Shown here piece by piece: positions 61,022 through 64,000 of a stretch of DNA of 64,000 bases (positions are counted from its first letter, which is position 1; every line of letters begins with the position of its first letter). The position numbers and the translations under genes were made by a program. The notes below the pieces were generated by a model. The model saw only the letters and a list, made by a program, of their open reading frames with translations, did not search any database and was not told the DNA's origin. Source of the stretch: Margaritifera margaritifera (lineage: Eukaryota; Mollusca; Bivalvia; Unionida; Margaritiferidae); contig JAQPZY010001490.1 of NCBI GenBank assembly GCA_029931535.1, positions 1,464,501 through 1,528,500 on the forward strand, read 5' to 3'.

Positions 61022-61275
61022 GGGGCCCTGGGTGGCCGAGTGGTCTAAGGTGCTCACCTTTACAGATCACTGACTTCTCACCTCTGTCCATGTGGGTTTG
61101 ATTCTCAGCTCCACCAATGTGGGTATGTGAGAAAACTTGCCAGTAGTTTCCCGTGGGTCAGTGGTTCTTCCCGGGATTTTCCTGGGTTCTTCCTCCACCA
61201 GATATACTGGCTACCATGTATGGTATCATGTGCTGAAAAATGGCGTTAAACCCACAAATCCAAAAATTAAACCTG
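61022..61275 (+). mobile_element. tRNA-derived SINE, family S1
   Basis: Well-preserved copy: GGGGCCCTGGGTGGCCGAGT at the start, B box GGGTTTGATTCTC, body TTCCTCCACCAGATATACTG, and 3' end AAAAATGGCGTTAAACCCAC. Confidence 0.8.
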
Positions 61276-61683
61276 AAGTGGAACTCAATCATTTAGTAAA
61301 GACTTAAAAATTCAATAAATTTTCATAGGTTAATATTTTAACTCATGTTAAAGACTGTGGTGCAGATGCATATGGTATATTGTATGGATTCCCAGCAGAT
61401 GGCTCATAATTATTTCACACAGAGATATCAGATTACCTTACACCCCTGTATAGTAGACACTTATCCCTTATTCCATATTATAAATTCATATTCATCTTTG
61501 TATGGTATTGCAGTATACTGCACTGTACAATACATGTTTGTTATATGTGTAAGAACAATAACAGATTGATGGTAATTATGTGAGCACTAAAAATGTAAAT
61601 TTTTTATCATAATTCCACAGTTATGCATTATGTATACTTTGCACTCTGTTGAACCATATGGAATATATTGTGGAGTATTTTAG

Positions 61684-62243
61684 TTAGGTGGCTGGGAAAC
61701 TTGTATACTTGTTAGGTGGCTGGGAAACTTGTATACTTGTTAGGTGGCAGGGAAACTTCTATACTTGTTAGGTGGCTGGGAAACTTGTATACTTGTTAGG
61801 TGGCTGGGAAACTTGTATACTTGTTAGGTGGCTGGGAAACTTGTACACTTGTTAGGTGGCTGGGAAACTTGTATACTTGTTAGGTGGCTGGGAAACTTGT
61901 ATACTTGTTAGGTGGCTGGGAAACTTGTATACTTGTTAGGTGGCTGGGAAACTTGTATACTTGTTAGGTGGCTGGGAAACTTCTATACTTGTTAGGTGGC
62001 TGGGAAACTTGTATACTTGTTAGGTGGCTGGGAAACTTGTATACTTGTTAGGTGGCTGGGAAACTTCTATACTTGTTAGGTGGCTGGGAAACTTGTATAC
62101 TTGTTAGGTGGCTGGGAAACTTCTATACTTGTTAGGTGGCTGGGAAACTTCTATACTTGTTAGGTGGCTGGGAAACTTGTACACTTGTTAGGTGGCTGGG
62201 AAACTTGTATACTTGTTAGGTGGCTGGGAAACTTGTATACTTG
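61684..62243 (+). repeat. 28-bp minisatellite, exactly 20 copies
   Basis: The unit TTAGGTGGCTGGGAAACTTG plus TATACTTG repeats 20 times over 560 bases with no indels. Variants: CTTCTATAC in units 3, 11, 14, 16 and 17; GTACAC in units 6 and 18; GGCAGGG in unit 3 only. Confidence 0.97.
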
Positions 62244-62644
62244 GACCTTTAGAAAAGAAATTGCCTGAGACTACATGTATATTTGGTCGAAAAATGTCCC
62301 TTCATTTAATCCTCTTCAAAAGCTTCATCTTTTCTTCACTGTGGTTGTTCAGAATGGCACAATATGACTGACTACCGAAAGGACTGGTAACTCAAATGTA
62401 TCCAAAAGCTGTATCTATAAGTACATTGGATGAAGTGAAGACACTTCTCTCATAAATAATGTAGCTGCAAATTAACATGTCCATGCTTCAGCACAGCTGC
62501 AGTGTTCTTTACCTCTTCATTTATTTTTAATTAATGATATTCTACATTCCCAATCACCACTGCAATATCTATATTACTTTGTTTTAATTTGATAAAGTCT
62601 GATTTATATGGATACAATATTTTTATTGTTGTATACCATAATCT

Positions 62645-62712
62645 AAATGCAAAGAGCATAGACTCTGATCATCATGTAATGTGTTGGCATATGAGGGTCT
62701 GTGCTCTTTGCC
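62645..62712. mobile_element. Double-hairpin MITE fragment
   Basis: A single degenerate hairpin (GCATAGACTCTGATC ... GAGGGTCTGTGC) without the outer ends. Confidence 0.55.
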
Positions 62713-62948
62713 TGGTATCCAAATAGGACAGTATTATAGTGGGATAAATAGGGCACTGAAATAGAAAGAGAAACAGTTGATAAAGACATGGTTCTATACT
62801 TATCATGTCATGTTTTTATCTTCATTGACCTGACCTGACCTAGTTGATAAATCTTAACACCATCATTTAACATTTCCACAGTGTGTGTGTGTGTGTGTGT
62901 GAAAGGGGATAAAAGAGGGGACAGAAACACATGTAGACAGATATGAAC

Positions 62949-63160
62949 TACCATATATACTTGATTATAAGTCCAGTCCAACTGCAAACTGCACAGACCC
63001 AGATCTGCCATCACATAATGCACTGGGTCTATGCAATTTGTTAGGAGTAATCAGTAGAACAAACAACATAGACCCTAATTTGCCGGCATATTATGTGCCG
63101 GTAGATCAGGATCTATGTTGTTTGCATTTGGACTCTGCTTTTATGCGAGTATATATGGTA
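62949..63160. mobile_element. Double-hairpin MITE, copy 5
   Basis: Both ends are present. The first hairpin is shortened. It shares diagnostic changes (TTTGCCGGC, GGTAGATCAGGATC) and right-hand flank with copy 7. Confidence 0.82.
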
Positions 63161-63210
63161 ATTCAACAATAAAAAGAGAGAAAGAAAAATGAATAGACAA
63201 AGAACTTGTG

Positions 63211-63213
<3 letters not shown>

Positions 63214-63262
<49 letters not shown>
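63214..63262 (+). repeat. AT microsatellite within the MITE cluster
   Basis: About 24 TA units lie at the junction between the duplicated flank of MITE copy 5 and partial copy 6. A shorter run is at 39610-39635. Confidence 0.93.
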
Positions 63263-63265
<3 letters not shown>

Positions 63266-63392
63266 TGTGATCTGCCAGCACACTATGCAATGGCAGATCA
63301 GGGTCTGTGCAGTTTGCAGTTGGACTGGACTTATAAACAAGTAACAGATCAGGGTCTGTGTTTTTTGCAGTTATAAGCGAGTATATACGGTA
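63262..63392. mobile_element. Double-hairpin MITE, copy 6 (partial)
   Basis: One hairpin and the right outer end (AAGCGAGTATATACGGTA), abutting an AT microsatellite on the left. Confidence 0.65.
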
Positions 63393-63616
63393 TGCCTCTT
63401 TTTTCACTTGATATCTTTTGTTGAAGAGACAAGATACGAATTGAAGGAAGGTTTTATCTAGATTTCTGAACAAATATACTGGAGAGACAGACAGGCATAC
63501 ATATTGCAAAACAAAGACAAATAATTCCTTCTCTTTCGTAAATGGCATATGCCGTAAGGTTGTAGACAAGTCTTAAAATTTGCTAGTTTGTAAACTTGCA
63601 TTGCATGAACATACAG

Positions 63617-63830
63617 TACTGTATATACTCGCATATAAGCCGATACCAACTGCATAGAACCAGATCTGCCATCGCATAATGCGCCAGCAGATCTGGGTCT
63701 ATGCAGTTTGTAAGGGCTAATCAGTAGAACAAACAACATAGACCGTGATTTGCCGGCGTATTATGCGCCGGTAGATCAGGATCTATGTTGTTTGCATTTG
63801 GACTCGGCTTTTATGCGAGTATATACGGTA
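63617..63830. mobile_element. Double-hairpin MITE, copy 7
   Basis: Full length. Ends TACTGTATATACTCGCATAT and TGCGAGTATATACGGTA. It is followed by the same ATTCAACAATAAAAAGAGAG flank as copy 5. Confidence 0.88.
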
Positions 63831-64000
63831 ATTCAACAATAAAAAGAGAGACAGAAAATGAATAGACAAAGAACTTGTGAAAATATATGGGAATAACAAT
63901 ACAACTCAAAATAGCTAGAGTACCTATCAAATGACTGACATAACATAGACAACTTTACCCTATTTTTTAGCAAGATTTTGGTTACATTACATTGTGCAAA

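Larger units (their letters stand above)
60610..62640. other. Non-coding DNA with SINE and minisatellite
   Basis: Outside the SINE (61022-61275) and the 28-bp array (61684-62243) nothing is recognised. Confidence 0.55.

Overview
This is repeat-dense, AT-rich animal nuclear DNA without operons, consistent with a mollusc (bivalve or gastropod) or another lophotrochozoan. Three things suggest this: DIRS-type tyrosine-recombinase retrotransposons, several tRNA-derived SINE families, and degenerate tandem families with units near 100-150 bp headed by a hairpin. The organism call is an inference from repeat style, because no species-diagnostic gene is present.

Only two host genes are supported. 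(1) On the minus strand, a family GT47 exostosin-like glycosyltransferase has its main exon at 50206-51673. Its short signal-anchor exon, at 55166-55278, was found by reading across a 3.5-kb intron. The two join in frame to give a 526-residue type II membrane protein. The intron holds a DIRS terminus into which a pogo-like element has inserted at a TA. (2) On the plus strand, an exon at 43533-43708 carries 5' leader, a start codon at 43634 and 25 codons resembling the start of a FERM domain, followed by a GTAAGT donor. The rest of that gene was not found, so the exostosin gene may lie antisense inside its intron.

Layout: 1-4.7 kb is non-coding DNA with two MITEs, microsatellites and a 44-bp x 3 array. 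4.7-6.2 kb is a degenerate tandem family (R1). 6.2-12.16 kb is a decayed but structurally complete DIRS element (inverted terminal repeats, gag, RT/RNase H, tyrosine recombinase, internal complementary region). 13-14.3 kb is a TTAA-flanked piggyBac-like element. 14.3-18 kb holds a second tandem family (R2) and SINEs. 18.9-20 kb is an internally deleted DIRS and 23-24.65 kb a 5'-truncated one. 25-36 kb is mostly non-coding, with double-hairpin MITEs, a SINE, a hAT MITE inside R2, a foldback element and AT microsatellites. 36.5-38.7 kb holds a hAT element with a BED-finger remnant and a third tandem family (R3) split by a piggyBac-like MITE. 39-43 kb holds a 43-bp x 4 array, a candidate solo LTR, a SINE and a 26-bp x 13 minisatellite. 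43.5-50 kb holds the FERM exon, a piggyBac-like element with a broken transposase N-terminus, more R1 repeats and a foldback element. 50.2-55.3 kb is the exostosin gene. 56-64 kb holds MITEs, a fourth tandem family (R4) split by a hAT MITE, a hAT transposase remnant, a SINE, a 28-bp x 20 minisatellite and a cluster of double-hairpin MITEs.

Several insertions are nested and their target sites can still be read, so the relative order of insertion can be worked out: R-family tandem repeats are older than the piggyBac/hAT MITEs, and DIRS is older than the pogo-like element.
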